A stretch of DNA of 64,000 bases from Euglena gracilis. Lineage: Eukaryota; Euglenida; Euglenophyceae; Euglenales. A program made the translations under genes and the position numbers. Under the pieces are notes generated by a model. It had not been told where the DNA came from, did not search any database, and worked only from the letters and a program-made list of their open reading frames with translations. The first letter of the stretch is position 1; every line of letters begins with the position of its first letter. Shown here one piece after another: positions 21,905 to 32,584 of the stretch. Location: the NCBI GenBank assembly GCA_039621445.1, contig CP154955.1, forward strand, positions 38,109,123-38,173,122. The letters are read 5' to 3'.

Positions 21905-22050
21905 ATCATTGCACTGCGCTTCACCTCTGCCTCACAATTGTCGCAAGACACAAGCCATTCCAAACACTCGGCAGGGTGAGTGGTCATTAACCGCTCTCGC
22001 TCCATGCGCTGGAAGCAAGGGAATGCAACATCGGGGTCGAGGTTACAATC
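21905..22050 (-). CDS. TRAF-type zinc-finger exon
   Basis: A minus-strand frame reads CNLDPDVAFPCFQRMERERL, MTTHPAECLEWLVSC, DNCEAEVKRSAM. The C-x-n-C-x-n-H-x3-C then C-x2-C spacing with a basic residue before the next His position is that of TRAF-type zinc fingers, which bind partner proteins in signalling. The finger is cut after SAM, so the next His and Cys must be in the following exon; the exon at 16259-16518 supplies a matching continuation starting at SCPYAAVGC, although it is 5 kb away and has very different codon bias. No AG acceptor precedes the block within about 80 bases. Confidence 0.6.
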
Positions 22051-22185
22051 CACATAAAATGACAGGCGGCAAAAGCAAAGGGGTGAAATTTACAGAAAAA
22101 TGAAAAGAAGATTCCAAAAGGCGGAAAATGCAACAGTGAAAAAAATGACAGAACAAAATGACGTTGGAAATTTGGATGTTCTCAC

Positions 22186-22372
22186 ATTATCAGTAGTTTC
22201 AGTCTTTCTGTCTTTCCGATTTGTTGGGGCTTTGTTGGGGTTGCATTTCCATGGTTGGTGGCAATGGCTGCAGGACGTAACGTTTCGCCGGCACGAGGTT
22301 TTGAGGTGGTCCATCAATTGAGCACTTCTCACTGGCTCTCCACACAAATCACAAGGAATTGTCTCAGAGCAC
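22186..22372 (-). CDS. TRAF-type zinc-finger exon
   Basis: Bounded by acceptor CTTGCTGCACAG (22373) and donor AAT|GTGAGA (22185), 187 bases. The frame reads CSETIPCDLCGEPVRSAQLM, then DHLKTSCRRNVTSCSHC. It carries C-x2-C, a spaced His, C-x-n-C and another C-x2-C, the repeating pattern of TRAFD1/XAF1-like TRAF zinc fingers. The tail is Asn/Lys/Thr-rich. Third positions are not GC-biased, unlike the exons left of 17 kb. It lies between the finger exons at 21905 and 23225 on the same strand, so all three are probably one transcript. Confidence 0.7.
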
Positions 22373-23224
22373 CTGTGCAGCAAGGTTACAGAGGAGCAAC
22401 TACGATTCCAACGGGCTTGTCAAAGAAAATAATTGTAAATTGTTTCTCTGAAATATGAACACTAATTTTGAGACATTTTGAATTTTTTTTGGAAAATCAG
22501 ACAAAATATTGAAAACCCTCCTCCAAAGTGCTAAAGCTGGGACTTTGCAATTCAGAGGAAACTCCTCCGAGAATATTTTTTGGCTTGATCCAGAGGGATT
22601 CATATTTGTTGGACTGTTGGTCAATCGTTTCAATTATTATTCATTATTTCAATTTCAATCAATTACATCAGTTATTTTCAAATTTCAAAAATTGACCAAA
22701 AAAACACCAGATTCAACAAAATCCTATCAGTAATTACTAGCATTTAACCATTGCAAAATAATGTAAATTCAACAACATTTGTTAAAGACAAATTTCGGTT
22801 TGTGGAATGTAGAGGCGTCATCAGTCCCCCCCCCCCAACACCAAGAATAAGGCTCGGCTGCAAAGCATTTAAATTTTGAATGGAATTTTGGAATGTTCAG
22901 CCTATCGTTGGAGTCCTGAGCAACCACGTACACCCTGAAACCTTTTCCAATATAAAAACACAAATGGTTTAGCTTTTGGTTTGGAAGCAAAAGCTGACAT
23001 CTTCACAAGTTCCCAGAATGTGCATGGGGCACTACAGCGGGGTGGGGGGCCCCCACATCAGGTACAGAAAAAAACTGCTACCTGTGTTCCATGGCGGAGA
23101 GGAGGCCAGCAGCCAGCCTGATCGATCTAAAGATCCCCAGACTGTTCACCTCCCCCAAACAAATTTTGTCTCACTTTCTCCCTACTCCCAACCATGGAAT
23201 AATCAAAAAAGAAGCGGCAGATGG

Positions 23225-23341
23225 AGGCTTGGCAACATGCAATGTCAGAGGGCACCTGGAAAGGTGTCTTTCATGCTGCGCCCTATCCATGCTTTTGCCA
23301 CAGCTGTTGCAAGTTATCAGAGACTTCGGGCATGAATTGGC
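23225..23341 (-). CDS. TRAF-type zinc-finger exon
   Basis: A minus-strand frame reads CPKSLITCNSCGKSMDRAQ then HERHLSRCPL, one TRAF-type finger (C-x2-C-x-n-H-x4-C) with the final CP typical of these repeats. The likely start is after GACCACAAG at 23342. The downstream border is uncertain: CAG|GTGCCC at 23255 would cut before the last cysteine, so read-through to about 23225 is preferred. It precedes the exon at 22186-22372 in the transcript. Confidence 0.65.
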
Positions 23342-23739
23342 CTTGTGGTCAGTCAACGTATCAAAACAACCCGTTTTTATAACAATGCTTCACGCCCATC
23401 ATCAAATCAGGAGGGCAGGAACAAGCCAGACGGAAATTCTGCCCAAAATAGCAAATACATTGATCTCCTTTCGGAGAACTTCCATCTCCATAGACTTTAC
23501 AAATGAAAACAAATATGGGCTAATCCCCTGTGAAAACACAATTTTGGCTTGTATTGGGATAATAAAAAAAAAGTGTGCCTAACATTGCAGGGGGGCTTTG
23601 AAATTTGTTTGGAAAAAAATTGAAATGGTGGCTTCAGGTTCTTCAAAAATCAATTAATCTCTTCTTGTATTTCTTGGGAATGAAATCGACTACATATTTC
23701 TAAAGATCTCATTCTCTCCCTCCACGATATTTTTTTTCG

Positions 23740-23935
23740 GACGTCATTGGCCCACTCCGGCCCTTGGTTAGCACCGCCCAGAATCCATTGCGCATCTCGA
23801 CCATCCGCAGAGAGCAAACCCCCATTCCACAATAAAAAGCAGGTTGGTCCCGGGGAACGATGGCATTGCAAAGCCCACAGGTGACAGGCAGCATCGCACA
23901 CGATGCCTGCAAGAAACAATACATGCTGTGAAATG
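23740..23935 (-). CDS. Possible zinc-binding exon of the TRAF-like gene
   Basis: One minus-strand frame contains LPVTCGLCNAIVPRDQPAFY followed by CG, with a CxxC and a later Cys in a RING- or zinc-finger-like spacing. Two other frames are also open. Its position among TRAF-type exons on the same strand supports it, but borders and frame are unproven. Confidence 0.3.
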
Positions 23936-23999
23936 TGTTGGGTTTCCAGTAACAGATCCAAAATAGGACCCAGGGTTATATCCCATTAGCCAACTACTT

Positions 24000-25000
24000 G
24001 ACATTTTGAAAGATGATGACAATGACCAGTGATCAACCGTAATCAACCGTGACCAAGCATGGGTGCCAATCATGGCAACACCATCAAAAAACATGCAACA
24101 AAAACACACACAAAAAAACTGGAAAAATTGAAAATACACAGAAATACGCAACTTGCATGCAAAATCCTTTGGGAGCTCCTCTGGGATGTGCACTTCCTGC
24201 TGGAGAGAATTTAACTCCGAAAAATCGACAGAATTTTTGGTCTCGGGGGCAAATTGAGGGCAAAAAAAGGAATTCTTCATTGTCGAAAAATATTTCTAAT
24301 GAAAAGTCTCCAGCGAGAAAAGGCAAAAGAGCCAAAAAGCAAAAATGGAAAATTTGCCAAAATCGAAATCCGCAAAAAAAAAACGTAAAAAAACTTGTTT
24401 GCATTCCCCCCACCAGATTAAGATTCAGATTAAGGATGTTGTTTACAACGTTTAATTGTCTTAAAAACATGTTAACCCCCTAAATTCAACAAAAAAAACC
24501 GAAGTCATGTTGAAAACCTTCTAAAACCCCGACGAAGGTGGGGGTTGCACGCTCTTAAACCGAAACCGGTTGTATGAAAAGGGTTGTATGGCTTCCTTTT
24601 AAGAATACCTCTGATTTGTCAATGCATTTGCGACTAATGTTGCTGCTCTCCCTCCACTTTGATGTTTCAAACAAATTATACAGGTAATTTAACGGGACCT
24701 CGAATAGCATTGTGAATTTTTCTGCGGCCAGCAAATGTTCCCCCAACTGGGATGGTGTGTTCCTTTCTCGGGTCTGACATTTTATTATGAGACAAGTGGC
24801 AATTCCTTTTGAGAAAATTGCAGCCATGTTTTGAGACAATGGAGATAATTTTGAGACAGGTGGCGATTTATTTCGAGACCGATGGCATTTTATGGCAAGA
24901 CATGTGGCAAATCATCGTGAGATAGTGAGCAATTATTTTGGCAACCGGCTGTAAATTGCCCCGCAGATGGAGTGAGATGGCCGCGAGGTCCCAAAAAGTT
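24000..25000. other. Sequence without recognisable gene
   Basis: A/T-rich, probably intron of the minus-strand TRAF-like gene. No motif or repeat of note. Confidence 0.5.
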
Positions 25001-25229
25001 CTAGAGTTTTTATTGTGCTGTATCGAGACAGGGAGGTGAGGGTCCTGCGTCCCAACTGTACTTGCATTCCCCCCCCCCCCCAAATGGCCGAAAACATTCC
25101 TTGGTTTTATTTGAATGGCCGTCTCTGGGGGCACTTGGGGAGGGTCCACAAAACCCAGTCAGGGCCTGAGTCATTTGGCGGGGGGGGGGGAGCTGGACCA
25201 TTAAGTGGGGGTGGCCGTTTTTCAACTTT

Positions 25230-25375
25230 TTTTGGAGGGTCAAAAACTCCACTTTTATTTGCGGCCTGCATTGTTTCTGTTGTGTCGGCAATGCATAAAT
25301 CCAGCTTGCTTTCCAAATTGGAACAGCGCAACTGCCGGGACAGCACATGGCACGAACCTTTTCCTTGTGAGAACA
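25230..25375 (-). CDS. Possible helical exon
   Basis: A minus-strand frame reads LSRQLRCSNLESKLDLCIAD then TTETMQAANK, an amphipathic, coil-like segment. All three frames are open and the acceptor (TTCTCACAAG near 25360) is ordinary. It could be a linker of the TRAF-like gene. Confidence 0.25.
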
Positions 25376-25539
25376 GCCACTCCTCCTTTCAGGTGATTCC
25401 AATAAACTTAATATATCTCCGACAATATTTCACGAAATTTGAATGGAAAGCCTTCACAATGTTCTTCTTTTCCAAACAGGAAGTCATATGGAACCATGGC
25501 ATAGACAAGAAAAACTTGATTTGCAAAAAAAACGAGTGT

Positions 25540-25860
25540 CCATTGGGGTGGACAGGGGGGTATTCCTCCCCGTGACCCTCCCCCCTTGTGACCCGACCAA
25601 AGACCCTTTTCGGCCAAATTCCGGGAAGTTTTTGGCCGGTGATGCTGATTTTGATGATATTTTCTGGTAGATTCCCAATTTTAAAGAATACATTTTCAAA
25701 TTTGGGGTTGGTGTCTCCTTATTTTGGTGCCAAAATCCTAATTTCAGTTGTGGGGATTCCCAATTCATGAAAAAAATTTCCAATATTTTGGGCTCGTGAT
25801 TCCTAATTTGGCCACCGAAAATGTGGTGTTCCCCCGTGACCCCCCCCCTCATGGCCCCCC
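25540..25860. repeat. Dispersed repeat (family E)
   Basis: Contains CCCCGTGACCC words and TTTGGCCACCGAAAATGTGG near 25808. A second copy lies inverted at 32730-32935, with CCACATTTTCGGTGGCCAAA near 32768 and a series of GGAATC/GATTCC words shared in the same order. It is non-coding. Confidence 0.65.
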
Positions 25861-26152
25861 CGTTTTTTGAACACGATTGGAATCTTCCTATAAAAAAAAT
25901 GCCTTGTCAGTGAGCCACTCCTGTGCCCCTATGGGGGGGGGATGGCTTGGGGGGGGCATGGTAATCGGATCAGACATCTGCGGAGAAAGCAGACACTTAT
26001 GAAAGAGAAAAATTGTCTGCCTCTTGTGACTTGTGTGCCACTTTCCACTCTGGAAAAAAACCAGTCAGTCACTTTTTCCCAAAAAACCAGTCACTCACTT
26101 TACCCCCCCCCCCGGGAGGATCGGCCACTCTTGAATGTGCTCATGTTGGCAA

Positions 26153-26362
26153 CAGGCTTTTGCTTAAGGACCCCGGCCCAGGGGGGTTACTGGCTAGCCA
26201 ATCGGCTAGAAACTGGAAAAAATGGACCAGCTAGACCCCCCCTCCCCCCCGGGGGGGGGGTCCGGGGGGGGTCTGCTAGAATTCCCACTAGCCAAATTTG
26301 GACTAGCTGCAGTCCAGCCCTCCCCCCGGGGGGGGTACTGCAATCCCTTAAGCAGAAGCCTG
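26153..26362. mobile_element. Short hAT-like MITE (family A, internally deleted)
   Basis: A 210-bp copy with 17-bp inverted ends CAGGCTTTTGCTTAAGG and its complement with one mismatch. GTTGGCAA/GTTGGCAG (26145-26152 and 26363-26370) is an 8-bp duplication with one mismatch. It lacks the central 200 bp present at 7647-8078, so it is an internal-deletion derivative. Confidence 0.8.
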
Positions 26363-26370
26363 GTTGGCAG

Positions 26371-26690
26371 GGCAACATTGCCAAAAAGTGTCGAAAATTC
26401 CAAAAAAAATTTCCGAACCTTTAAAAAACTCATTTTCACCTCGGCGCGCAGAAGGAGGAAATTTTTTTCCAGTTGGGGGGGTCTGCTAGCAAAGCTAGCT
26501 GGCGGAAAATTTTTTCCCAGTGACCGGCGCGAAGCCCCGGAAATTTTTTTGGGACTCCCCAAAATGGCCAAAAATGCCCGTTTTTGGCCATTTTTGGGAA
26601 TTTTTGGAACAAAATCAGCGCCTTTGGCGCCAGGCCAGCCACGTTATCATTTTCGGGCCTACCCCACCCCCCAGGGGGACAGGTTTTAAG
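26371..26690. repeat. Rearranged inverted fragment of family A interior
   Basis: The stretch with GGAAATTTTTTTCCAGT, GTGACCGGCGCGAAGC and TTTGGCCATTTTTGGG corresponds to the middle of family A in reverse orientation. It is exactly the region missing from the neighbouring copy at 26153-26362, which suggests a local inversion rather than simple loss. Confidence 0.5.
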
Positions 26691-26745
26691 CGATGGTGTG
26701 CATCATTAGCCGCTCGCGATTTTAAAAAAAAATCTGGGAGCGGAG

Positions 26746-27328
26746 CAGGCTTTTGCTAAAAGACTTAAGGAAGCTCTCAGGGGGTCCACAACCAGCCATT
26801 TTATTATCCACTGGGAAAGCCCCATAAGAAGACCCCCTCCCCTCCCTGGGGGGGGGTCCTGTGGGTCCACCAATTAAAAAAATTTTCCTCCAACGCCGTG
26901 CGCCGAGGTGGAAATGGGACTTTTGTGTGTGTTTGGCTAACTTTGCTCCATCCAACAAATCCCAAAAATTGCCAGAAATTTTCAAAAAATTTTGCAAGTC
27001 AAAAAAAAAATCCGGTGCTTTGCACCAGTCACCAGGAAAGAATTTCCACAAGCTAGCCCTGCTAACAGACCCCCCCTCGACACCGGGGGGAGGGTTCACT
27101 TGTATCTCCATGGCCAAATTTGGATGTTGTCAGCTCTTTGGATACTGCCTCCCCCAAACAATACCATGCAGGCGACTCCAGGCATGATCCTGCCATGCTG
27201 TATGGTGGTGATTGCCCCCCCCCCCCCCGCCCCCGGTCTGTCCCATCCAGCTTGAGCTTGGAAACCTTTCTCGTGGCCTCAACTCAATCAAAAAAACAGG
27301 GTATTGCAAACCCTTAAATGGAAGCCTG
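26746..27328. mobile_element. Diverged family A element with an internal insert
   Basis: Starts CAGGCTTTTGCTAAAAGACT and ends CCTTAAATGGAAGCCTG. The interior follows the family A order, with AAAATTTTCCTCCAACGCCG, GGTGCTTTGCACCAGTCACC and CAAGCTAGCCCTGCTAACAG. Extra sequence after 27130 makes it longer than 432 bp. No target duplication remains visible. Confidence 0.65.
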
Positions 27329-27673
27329 GTTGGGCCCCTACTTTTCCCTGATGGTACATTTTGCCAAAAGAGACAAGAGCTCAACGACCCCCCTTCCCAA
27401 AGAATATTCACCGGAGAAACTCCCAGCCCCCTTCCACACACAGTCTAAACTCCATTGCCAAAAAAAAGGAATTGAAACTAAAATGATCCCACCTTTCCAT
27501 TTTGCAACTGTTGGGCCCTTTTTGACTGCCCATGTGGACCGATCTGGGCGATGCAAATAAGTTCATGACTCTAAAGCTGTCAAATCAAGAAAGAATAAAA
27601 TGGTTTTCACCGGCGGCAAACAAAACCTAACACATTTGCAAATGGAAACCCATAATTAGTTGGAAAAAGAAAC

Positions 27674-27867
27674 CTTGACACACTTTGGAGAGACATACTT
27701 CGTGCAAGGGAAGGAGCTTGCGTGAAGTGGATGCCCCACACCCAAATGAACATTGTACTTGTCCTTCTGGACATGTTCCCAAATGGAGGTTGACAGTTCC
27801 TTGGGGAAAGGTTGACCCGCAAAACTCACACGTTGCCATGGCATCCGTCATCATCGTTTTTCATTTC
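27674..27867 (-). CDS. TRAF-type zinc-finger exon, possibly first coding exon
   Basis: After acceptor CCTTTTGTGCAG (27868) the minus strand has 13 bases and then ATGATGACGG (ATG at 27854). The frame reads MATCEFCGSTFPQGTVNLHL, GTCPEGQVQCSFGCGA, RKLLPLHEVC: two consecutive TRAF-type fingers (C-x2-C-x-n-H-x3-C, C-x3-C-x-n-H-x3-C). The donor is CAAG|GTTTCT at 27673. An in-frame TGA lies just upstream of the ATG, so either translation starts here, with the AG serving as a 5'-leader or trans-splice acceptor, or the border is non-canonical. The fingers continue in exons at 23225, 22186 and 21905. Confidence 0.7.
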
Positions 27868-28422
27868 CTGCACAAAAGGTAACAAGATGGGATGAGGTGA
27901 GTTGGGTTTTGGGGGAGATTGTGGCTCCTTTGTCATGGGACATTGGCTCATCTGACAAAGACCTTCAGCCACCATGGGGGGTTCCAATGAAGGAATATTT
28001 TGACCCACCTCTGGTTTGGGTCCCAAACCCCCCTCCCCCCCTTGTCTGGTTGAGTTAGGAGCTCGACAGGGGGTCTGCGAGACCCCCCCTGTGCCTGGCC
28101 AGACCAGGCCCCCGACTCCCCCCCTCGAACTCGAACGGTCCGGTTGAGTTTGCAACTCGGCAGGGGGGTCCCGTCCCCCCCCCTTGTGCCTGGGCTCCGG
28201 TAGTGTCTCCCCCCTTCAATAGTGTCCCATGACCCAGGGGGGGGGGGAATTGCACATCGGGAGGTCGAAAATCGCAGTGCAAAAAAATTGCACAAAATTG
28301 CACATACCAGAAAAGCCATACCAGAAACCAGAAAAGCTGCATATTCTGCCAATTTACCTGGTCGGTTCGCCCAAAAATTTGCAACACAATCAGCCGTGGC
28401 AATATGCGATGGCAATACTTAC

Positions 28423-28518
28423 GCCATTCATCCTGAATTTGTTCATCATCCAGCGGAAGACACAACAATTGTAGAACGCCCATTGCTCCTTTGCCAATTG
28501 GCCGATTGGGTTTGAAAA
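28423..28518 (-). CDS. 96-base internal exon, function unknown
   Basis: Acceptor TTGGTTTGCTCAG (28519) and donor GGC|GTAAGT (28422) bound exactly 32 codons. The frame reads SNPIGQLAKEQWAFYNCCV then FRWMMNKFRMNG, an aromatic, basic segment with a globular look. The alternative frame (GVLQLLCLPLDDEQIQDEW) is also open. It is on the same strand as and upstream of the TRAF-type exon at 27674-27867, so it may be an earlier exon of that gene or the end of another. It lies in the loop of an inverted repeat. Confidence 0.5.
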
Positions 28519-28610
28519 CTGAGCAAACCAACAATAAACAGCCTTTGAACGAAAATTTTCACTACGCACATCAGTTTCCCAGCAAAAACTACCCCTGCTA
28601 CCCATATATT

Positions 28611-28737
28611 GCAAAAACTGGCTCCTACACTGGTCAAGTGTGGGGGGGGTGTGGGGTGTGGGGGGTGGGGGGTGGGGGGTGGGGGGAGGTGGCAGTAAAT
28701 GTCCAGTGTAGGAGCCAATTTTTGCAATACCTCCAGC
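28611..28737. repeat. Short hairpin element with G-rich core
   Basis: ATTGCAAAAACTGGCTCCTA with CACTGG and its inverse CCAGTG with TAGGAGCCAATTTTTGCAAT frame about 70 bp of GTGGGGG/GGGGTGG repeats. The arms would form a 26-bp stem, and the core has many G runs able to form G-quadruplexes. Confidence 0.8.
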
Positions 28738-29545
28738 AAAAAAAAAAGGTAAGTTCTCAATTGCATCAAAAACTGACATTTTCCAAAACAAAATGTCCTG
28801 GGCCATGTGCAATTAATTCACAAAATTGCAAAAAATTGCACATTTCGGGAAAATCGAAAATTGCACAAAATTGCAAAAATTGCACGGTGCAATTCCCCCC
28901 CCTGCATGACCGCCATGTGGTTGAGCCGGGTGTGGGACACTATCGAGGGGGGGGGTTAGGTTTGAAAACTGGCCGCAAGAATGGTCATTGCTGATCAACC
29001 ACCATGGTAATGTGCTTGGTGTGGCAGCGTTCCCATTGTATGCAGCAGACACTGAAAAATTTCTGTTGTCCATTGTGCCTGGTAAATTCTCACCCCAAGT
29101 GCCCAGTATATTTTCACACCCCGGAAAATTCAGAAACAACAATGACACCCGACACTCCAATGAATTATCTCAAATCATGCCCCAGTTTCATTCGCCGCAG
29201 TGCGCACACAAAACCCTACGTCCCATTTGGTGGGGGGAGAGCTTGCCAAGAAAGCGCTCCTGAAACCTTGGCTGGAGGCTCCGGCTTCACGAGCGATCCG
29301 GCGTTTGGGATGCCGGTTTGGGCAGGAAATTTCTGTCCGAATTGGTGGAGATTAGGCATAGGGGGGGCTGGGGGGGGGCGAGTGGTTGCGTGCCTGCGTG
29401 GGGGGGGGGGAGGGGGCAGAGAAGGGTCAAACGATGGCCTAGCATCGCGACTTTCGAGTCCCAAAAAAATCTTTGTTGGTCATTTTTTGTGGTCGCGCGT
29501 AGCCCCCGGCGTCCCAGATGCCGGTTTGGGCGGGTGCAATGATGA

Positions 29546-30580
29546 CTGGGGGGGGGGGGTAGTGGGTAGGCCTGGTCGGTAGCTAGTTGGCGAGGCGGGG
29601 TTGGGGGGGTAGTGGGTAGTCGGCCAACTAGTCGGCGATGCACCCACTCTAATGTACAAACGGGTCAAGTTCGCCGACTTTTAAGCCCCCCCTGTGAACA
29701 AATTCCTAAGACGACTGGTCGGCGGACATAAAAATGGTCTCTGGCTGGCCCAAATCAACCAGCAATGGTCCAAATAGGGCCCAATGAGTACCCTGTACCA
29801 GCCTGATCACCACAGATGAAAATGCATGGTCCGTGGGGGGTCAGTTGGGGTTGGTGGGACTCCAAAGGGGTAAAGTGCCACTGATTGACAAGGATTGCAT
29901 GAAAATCATTTAGAAATTAAATTTTTTTGTATGTGAGTGGGCACTCACCACTCCACCCCCATCCAGCCCTCAAATTATGCTATTTTCTGAGAAAATAACG
30001 ATGCTATTTTTTGTGAAAATAACATGTTAAGTGGGGTTATGTATTATAGTGCGAACATAGTCGGTCTACGGCCTCCTCGCGGGGGGGGGGGCTACCGTCC
30101 CCCCCCCCGCAACCCCCCCTCAAATAAAAAAAATACCTCTATGTCGGCAAAATTCTCGGGTGGCAAAGTCCTTCTTTGTGTTCCATTTGTGGGTCATTTT
30201 GACCGGGGTTTCCTTGCCACCATAATGTAAAAACTTATGGGCAGGTTGCTATAAGTGATCAAAAACAGTGATATTTCTCCCAAAATTTTGCGTATTCACC
30301 CCCGATTGGAGGTTTCAGGTCATTTGAGCGGGTTTCCAGCCACTTTTTGATGATTTCGACAATATTTTTCAGGGGGGGGGTTAAAAGTCGGCGAAGTTGA
30401 CCCATTAGTTCATTTGAGTGGGTAGTTGGCCGACTGGTTGGCCGACTGTCCACTATCCCCCCCCCCCACCCCGTCTCGCCGACTAGCTACCGACCAGGCC
30501 CAGTCGGCCAACCAATTGGGAAGTCGGCCGACTAGTCAGCCGACTAGTCGGCCGACTACCCACTACCCCCCTCCCAGTCT
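29546..30580. repeat. Long inverted repeat with GTAGTCGGCC words
   Basis: The left arm (29546-29692) and right arm (30371-30580) match in inverse orientation. Shared words in order are GGTAGTGGGTAG, CCTGGTCGGTAGCTAGT, GGCGAG, GTAGTGGGTAGTCGGCCAAC, ACCCACTC and TTCGCCGACTTTTAA. The right arm carries extra tandem CGACTAGTCGGC units. The loop of about 680 bp encodes nothing recognisable. Confidence 0.7.
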
Positions 30581-31126
30581 ACCGTCTGGCACTGTTTGGT
30601 CGTGAAGCCGGCGTTTGGGGGACCAAAGATGTGGTAAACATATCTGAGCAGTTTTTGGGGGGTCTTCGGCCAGAAATTGGGGCGTTTTTTTTTGCAATAA
30701 TTTCCTTTTGGGCAAATTGTGGGGAATTTCTGAAATAGAACACAATGCAGCATGTCTGGAATCTAAGGCCATCCCTTGAGAAGAGCTTTCAATCAAGGGG
30801 CAACATTGCAGGTGAATAGTGGAACTTGAAAACTGCGATTTGGGTTAGGACATGCAATCGCCGACTTTCAGAGCGGTGTACAGTGTGGCTGAGTTCTGAG
30901 GGTACCAAGCGAAAAATCTTGGGAAGAGCTTCAATTGATATGCTATATGGCACCTGAACTGCGGGATTTGACAAATTAATATGACAACTTTTTGAATGCA
31001 CAATCGCTGAAAATAAGAGCATATGATCAATGAAATTATAAGAGTCAATTCATAAAATTTCATCACGTGAAATCTTTGGCCTGGGGGGGGGGTGGAAATA
31101 ATCGCTGGTTTCCATTTTAAGGTTTT

Positions 31127-31300
31127 TTGAGATGCGGTGAGACTGAACCGGAACTTGACGATGGCCTCAAAGAGGAGCATTGTGACGATGTGCCTTGCGA
31201 ATGTGCTGATATGTTGCAGGAACAATGCAACAGGGGACGAGCATTGGAGCTTCATGCGAAGCTAAATGGCCTTCGCGCCACCCATTTTGAGGGGGGGACA
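31127..31300 (+). CDS. Possible exon, function unknown
   Basis: A plus-strand frame (LDDGLKEEHCDDVPCECADM then LQEQCNRGRALELHAKLNG) is acidic at first and helical later. The minus strand is open too and reads as a hydrophobic segment. Weak support. Confidence 0.25.
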
Positions 31301-31439
31301 GAAATAATTAAAGTGTCAAAATGCGTCCAAAATGGTTTGTAGAAAGGTGGCTACAATATCTGAGCAGTTTTGTGGAGTCTTTGGCCAGAAGTTGGGGCGT
31401 TTTGGGCATGCAGGCATCATGCCCGAACTGGCGTCTGGG

Positions 31440-31660
31440 ACAAAGTTTTTGGACATTGAGGTTGAGGTTGAGGTTTTCGACATTGAGGTTGACGTTGTCG
31501 ACATTGAGGTTGAGGTTCTTTTGCCTCAACCTCAATCCAGCCCTTAACCCCCAAAATATAAAGCCCCCCCCCAATATAAAGCCCTCCCAAATAGGAAGCC
31601 CAAATATAAAGGGGGTTTGGTTCTGCCACCAAATATAAAGCCCCTGACGTGGAGCCAGAC
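31440..31660. repeat. GAGGTT tandem words and AAATATAAAGCCC repeats
   Basis: CATTGAGGTTGAGGTT-type words repeat from 31455 to 31520 and are followed by the inverse CCTCAACCTCAA, giving a small hairpin. From 31548 to 31645 the word AAATATAAAGCCC occurs four times and reappears near 31868-31900. It is non-coding. Confidence 0.65.
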
Positions 31661-32235
31661 ACTGGTGTCATTTAGGTGAAAAATGGAAAAAATTTTGGGT
31701 GTATACAGCATTTCTTTCACCATAAATGCTCTATTTTGGATAAGAATTGCACTTTTTTTGCGAAAAGTAGGAGGTACACAACAAAATTTTGGCATAAAAT
31801 TGGTGTTTGGCCACAATTGAAGGCCGACAAAGGTCATATAGGCCACACAAAAAAGTTTGATTCCCCCAAATACAAGCCCCCCCCCCCCAAATGTAAAGCA
31901 TGCTGCCAGGGCAACCTTCCCTTGGCTTTGGTTCTGTTGGACTTGCTGGATCTACTGGACCCACTGTGAGCACAACTTCACCTATGGCTTTGGGCCTTCA
32001 AAAGCCCCCCATCTGCCAACCAATCCCCAAGTTTTTACAACACCTCACCCCAAAGCTGTCACACATTTGGCAGCACTTGTTTTCATTTACCACCCCAGAA
32101 CAATTCATCGGTTTCATTTGAAAAGGTGTTAAATCCACAATGTGCACCGGCCGTGAAAACCGTGTTCAGTCCACGTGATGTATACGTGTTTATAAAATGT
32201 TTTCCTGTAATGCGCATGTGTTCAAGATCAGGGTT

Positions 32236-32584
32236 CCATCCCCCCCCCCCGAGCTATTCTCGTCCCCGGCACCCTTTACGGCCCAATGGGAATAGTACGG
32301 GGGGGGGATAGCTGGGAGGGACCCAGCCCCCCCGAGCTATTCCCATACCTGAACCTTGGGCAGCCCAAAAGTGGTCATTTTGGACAACTTTTAGGGATGT
32401 TTGCAAAAAAATGGTCAATTTTAAGCACATTTGCAAAAATGAATTTTTGAAAACGTCCCAAAAACGTCGATTTTGAGCACTTTTTTTTTGGGAAATTCTT
32501 TGTAAATTGCCATGACAGTGAACTATTGCCGTCCCCCTATGGGAATAGCTCAGGGGGGGGGACAGCTCGGGGGGGGGGGCATGG
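32236..32584. mobile_element. Inverted-repeat element with GAGCTATTC motifs
   Basis: The left end CCATCCCCCCCCCCGAGC and the right end GCTCGGGGGGGGGGGCATGG are inverted. GGGAATAGCT/GAGCTATTCCC recurs in both orientations inside. It is a 349-bp foldback element with no coding capacity. Confidence 0.65.

Larger units (their letters stand above)
28200..28945. repeat. Foldback element with TTGCAC arms
   Basis: ATAGTGTCCCATGACCCAGG followed by a G run and AATTGCAC (28219-28253) is mirrored by GTGCAATT, a C run, TGCATGACC and GTGGGACACTAT (about 28888-28943). Inside each arm is an array of AAAATTGCAC words. The organisation is the same as the ATGCGCAAAAA element at about 19966-20640. The exon at 28423-28518 lies inside it. 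Confidence 0.6.

Noticed and set aside
30789-31255. Minus-strand hydrophobic open frames
   Set aside because: A/T-rich, no splice signals, no motif and an equally open plus strand.
31455-31520. Telomere-like TTGAGG repeat
   Set aside because: Too short, irregular and followed by its own inverse; not a telomere or an internal telomeric tract.
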